Of a DNA stretch of 13,921 bases, positions 12,102-13,921 are shown piece after piece. The DNA comes from SCGC-AG-212-J23 sp035762345. GTDB taxonomy: Bacteria; Pseudomonadota; Gammaproteobacteria; Burkholderiales; SG8-39. The notes beneath the pieces were generated by a model. It searched no databases, was not told the DNA's origin, and saw nothing but the letters and a program-made list of their open reading frames with translations. The stretch spans positions 1 to 13,921 of the forward strand of contig DASTPE010000108.1 in assembly GCA_035762345.1 (NCBI GenBank). Reading direction: 5' to 3'. Positions within the stretch are counted from its first letter, which is position 1, and every line of letters begins with the position of its first letter. The position numbers and the translations under genes are program-made.

Positions 12102-13088
12102 TTAAAGCTTTTCGAGCTTCTGCAGGGAGCGCATGCGCCAGGCCATCTTCTGATCCGGGAAAAGGCGCGGGAACTCGGTGTAGCTCACTTCGCCGACGTA
12201 GATGTCGCCGCGCGAGTCGATGGCGAGGCCGTGGGGCGCGATGAACTTGCCCGGCTCGAGCCCCGGCCCGCTCTCGCCGCCGAGACGCGCGAGGAGTCTG
12301 CCTTTGGCATCGACGAAGGAAAGGCGCGGGCCGATGTTCGGGTGCTGGCGGGTGATCGGCATGGATGACCCGAGCTCGCCGATCACGAACTGGGGCTTCT
12401 GTCCGCGGCAGCAATACAGGGCGCAGGGGCGGTGCATGTTGACCCACTGCGTCTCGTATCTCCCTTCGCCGTCGAACACCTGCACGCGATGGTTCTCGCG
12501 GTCGGCGACGTACACCCAGCCCTCGGGGTCGGTGACGATGTTGTGCACGATGTTGAACTGGCCGGGGTCGGTTCCCGGCTCGCCCCAGGACTTGAGGAGC
12601 TTGCCGTCGGGGGAGAACTTGTGCACGCGCGCATTGCCGTAGCCATCGCTCACGTAGATGTCGCCGCGCGGCGAGAGCGCGGTGTGCGTGCAGCGGTGAA
12701 ACGGCATGCCGCTCATGTAAGGCGCCGGCTTACCCGGCACGCCCAGCTCCAGCAGCACCTTCCCTTCCGTCGTGCACTTGCGCACGATGTGCCCACCATC
12801 ATCGGTGCAGTAAAGGATGTCATTCACGTCGATATGCAGCCCGTGCGCGCGCGGAAACGTGCCCTCGCCCCACGAGCGGATGAAGTTTCCCTCGCGGTCG
12901 AAGACGATCATCGGGTGCGCGCCGCGGTTGAAGACGTAAACGCGGTCCTTGTTGTCCACGGCGACCGCACCGACATCCTTGAACTCCCACCCGTCGGGGA
13001 GCTTCGCCCAATTCTCCACCACGCGGTACCGGTGCGCGCCGCTGCCGAGGACTACCGAGCCGCGTTTCGTTTCGACGCTCAGCTTCAT
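12102..13088 (-). CDS. NHL-repeat six-bladed beta-propeller, peptidyl-hydroxyglycine amidating lyase-like
   Basis: A 328-residue protein built of repeated beta-propeller blades, recognisable as GAVAVDNKDRVYVFNRG (near 40-56), AHGLHIDVNDILYCTDD (81-97), CTHTALSPRGDIYVSDG (133-149), VHNIVTDPEGWVYVADRENH (181-200) and PHGLAIDSRGDIYVGE (285-300). A His near each blade start (His83, His135, His182, His286) is arranged like the central metal-binding histidines of peptidyl-alpha-hydroxyglycine alpha-amidating lyase. No signal peptide or membrane segment is present, so it is predicted cytosolic. ATG 13088 is preferred over an adjacent GTG at 13091 because AAAGGGG lies just upstream at a better distance. 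It is the first gene of the minus-strand operon, divergent from the cupin. A lyase, lactonase or hydrolase role in the pathway is possible; the actual reaction is unknown. Confidence 0.85.
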   Translation of the reverse strand: MKLSVETKRGSVVLGSGAHRYRVVENWAKLPDGWEFKDVGAVAVDNKDRVYVFNRGAHPMIVFDREGNFIRSWGEGTFPRAHGLHIDVNDILYCTDDGGHIVRKCTTEGKVLLELGVPGKPAPYMSGMPFHRCTHTALSPRGDIYVSDGYGNARVHKFSPDGKLLKSWGEPGTDPGQFNIVHNIVTDPEGWVYVADRENHRVQVFDGEGRYETQWVNMHRPCALYCCRGQKPQFVIGELGSSMPITRQHPNIGPRLSFVDAKGRLLARLGGESGPGLEPGKFIAPHGLAIDSRGDIYVGEVSYTEFPRLFPDQKMAWRMRSLQKLEKL

Positions 13089-13132
13089 CACCCCTTTGTA
13101 TCATGAACGAGTCGCGGTAGTAGACTCAGCGC
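13089..13132. promoter_or_regulatory. Short divergent promoter region
   Basis: These 44 bases separate the start of the minus-strand operon from the plus-strand cupin-Rieske unit, so promoters for both must lie here or inside the coding ends. On the plus strand TTGTAT (about 13096-13101) and TAGACT (about 13120-13125) are weak -35/-10 candidates with a long spacer. If used, they would give an almost leaderless cupin message, which fits the absence of a ribosome site before ATG 13133. On the minus strand AAAGGGG before 13088 serves as ribosome site. No operator palindrome is evident. Confidence 0.3.
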
Positions 13133-13435
13133 ATGATGCCGAGCTTCGAAAGCTTCGCTGCCGAGCACGGCGCCGCCGGATTCGACGAGGTGCTTGAACG
13201 TCGCTGGCAACCTAATACGGTGATCGATACCCACACCCACCCGTTCGCGGTACAGGCCCTTGTCGTGCAAGGCGAGATGTGGCTCAGCGTCGGCGAGCGC
13301 ACGCGGCACCTGAGACCGGGCGATCGCTTCGAGCTCGAAGCCAACGTGCCGCACGCGGAGCATTACGGCGCCGAGGGCGCGACCTACTGGGTGGCAAGGC
13401 GCAACCTGAAGAAGTCTTCAGAATCGGCGACATGA
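13133..13435 (+). CDS. Small single-domain cupin protein
   Basis: A 100-residue cupin barrel. Motif 1 is DTHTHPFAVQALVVQGEMW with His34, His36 and Gln41 (Gln where the usual third ligand is Glu), and motif 2 is RPGDRFELEANVPHAEHYG with His74. Three His plus Gln can still bind a divalent metal, so the site is probably real but unusual. Two successive ATG codons (13133 and 13136) begin the frame and neither has a clear ribosome site. The last codons overlap the next gene as ATGA (13432-13435), tying production of this protein to the Rieske oxygenase alpha subunit. Roles could be metal handling, a small dioxygenase, isomerase or ligand sensor; none can be chosen from sequence alone. Confidence 0.85.
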   Translation: MMPSFESFAAEHGAAGFDEVLERRWQPNTVIDTHTHPFAVQALVVQGEMWLSVGERTRHLRPGDRFELEANVPHAEHYGAEGATYWVARRNLKKSSESAT

Positions 13436-13921
13436 GCGCGTTCGGACCCGAGCGCCTCGCGATGCTCGTGCAGCCCGACCGGGTGCATCGCTCGGTGTAC
13501 GCCGACCCGGCGATCTTCGACCTCGAGATGGAGCGCGTTTTCGGCCGCGCCTGGCTCGCCCTCGGGCACGAGAGCCAGGTCAAGAACATCGGCGATTACT
13601 TCACCACCCGCATGGGGCGGGAGCCCGTCATAGTCATCAGGAAATCAGAAGACCAGATTGGCGTTCTGATCAACCGATGCATGCATCGCGGCTCGATCGT
13701 GTGCGCCGAAGGCCGAGGAAATATCGAGCGCTTCGTCTGTCCTTATCATGGCTGGAGCTATGACCGGGCGGGAGTTCTGCGCGCCGTGCCTTTCCAGAGC
13801 GGATACGAGAAAGGAAAGCTGCCGGCTGGCCTGAAGGCAGTTCCCCGGGTGAAAAGCTACCGCGGATTCATCTTCGCCTCGCTGGCCCGCCACGGGGACG
13901 ACCTCGAAACTTTCCTGGGGC
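13432..13921 (+). CDS. Rieske aromatic ring-hydroxylating oxygenase, alpha subunit (5' part; 3' end outside window)
   Basis: The frame opens at ATG 13432, overlapping the cupin stop, and stays open for 163 codons to the window edge. It contains the complete Rieske [2Fe-2S] motif: Cys83-Met-His85 (NRCMHRGS) and Cys103-x2-His106 (VCPYHGWSYD), separated by 17 residues. Upstream is the usual N-terminal pattern VYADPAIFDLEMERVF and WLALGHESQV, and downstream is the YRGFIFASL strand found before the catalytic domain. The catalytic domain with its iron triad is beyond the window. It cannot be compared directly with the oxygenase at the left edge because the two fragments cover different domains. The last part (about 13590-13850) is less GC-rich than its surroundings. 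A partner beta subunit, ferredoxin and reductase are expected downstream or elsewhere. Confidence 0.94.
   Translation, partial: MSAFGPERLAMLVQPDRVHRSVYADPAIFDLEMERVFGRAWLALGHESQVKNIGDYFTTRMGREPVIVIRKSEDQIGVLINRCMHRGSIVCAEGRGNIERFVCPYHGWSYDRAGVLRAVPFQSGYEKGKLPAGLKAVPRVKSYRGFIFASLARHGDDLETFLG

Noticed and set aside
10689..12368. A 559-codon open frame on the plus strand, opposite the FAD monooxygenase, enolase and propeller genes
   Set aside because: It spans several real genes on the other strand and translates to Arg/His/Asp-rich low-complexity sequence with no recognisable motif.
13675..13688. A perfect 14-bp palindrome, CGATGCATGCATCG
   Set aside because: It encodes the conserved Rieske motif Arg-Cys-Met-His-Arg, so it is best explained by codon choice rather than a regulatory site.

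Overview
This is a GC-rich, gene-dense stretch of bacterial chromosome. Protein styles and gene content (Rieske oxygenases, NMT1-type importer, enolase-superfamily enzyme, FAD monooxygenase) point to a Pseudomonadota soil or water organism, most likely betaproteobacterial (Burkholderiales-like). That placement is inference from content only. No rRNA, tRNA, CRISPR array, integrase or transposase was seen.

Layout, left to right. (1) 1-1202, plus: the 3' part of a Rieske-type ring-hydroxylating oxygenase alpha subunit, overlapped by its beta subunit. (2) 1210-2457, minus: an amidase-signature hydrolase, convergent with the oxygenase. Its last codons and its stop lie inside a 47-bp inverted-repeat element (1205-1251). 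(3) 2477-4939, plus: two paralogous ABC permeases and an NMT1/TauA-like periplasmic binding protein, with no ATPase gene beside them. (4) 5092-8715, plus: a 994-residue class III nucleotide cyclase-AAA ATPase-TPR protein and a CxxC redoxin whose ribosome binding site overlaps the cyclase stop. (5) 8736-13088, minus: a compact five-gene operon, in transcription order NHL beta-propeller, mandelate racemase-type enolase, FAD aromatic monooxygenase, VOC-fold protein, and an SsuB/TauB-type ABC ATPase. (6) 13133-13921, plus: a small cupin translationally coupled (ATGA) to the N-terminal part of a second Rieske oxygenase alpha subunit that runs off the window.

How they may work together (inference): the two permeases and binding protein of block 3, energised by the ATPase at the end of block 5, would import a small, probably aromatic, acid or related compound. 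The amidase could hydrolyse an amide form. The two Rieske oxygenases and the FAD monooxygenase would hydroxylate the ring. The enolase-superfamily, VOC and propeller proteins would process side chains or later intermediates. The cyclase-AAA-TPR protein may be a signalling or sensor protein for the locus, or an unrelated neighbour. No ferredoxin, ferredoxin reductase, ring-cleavage enzyme or DNA-binding regulator is visible in the window, so the pathway is incomplete here and the substrate cannot be named.

The points most worth a second look are the repeat-encoded amidase tail, the importer whose ATPase sits in the opposite-strand catabolic operon, the putatively cytosolic amidating-lyase-like propeller with a regular set of histidines, the apparent internal deletion at a quasi-palindrome in the FAD monooxygenase, and the cupin coupled to the Rieske oxygenase.
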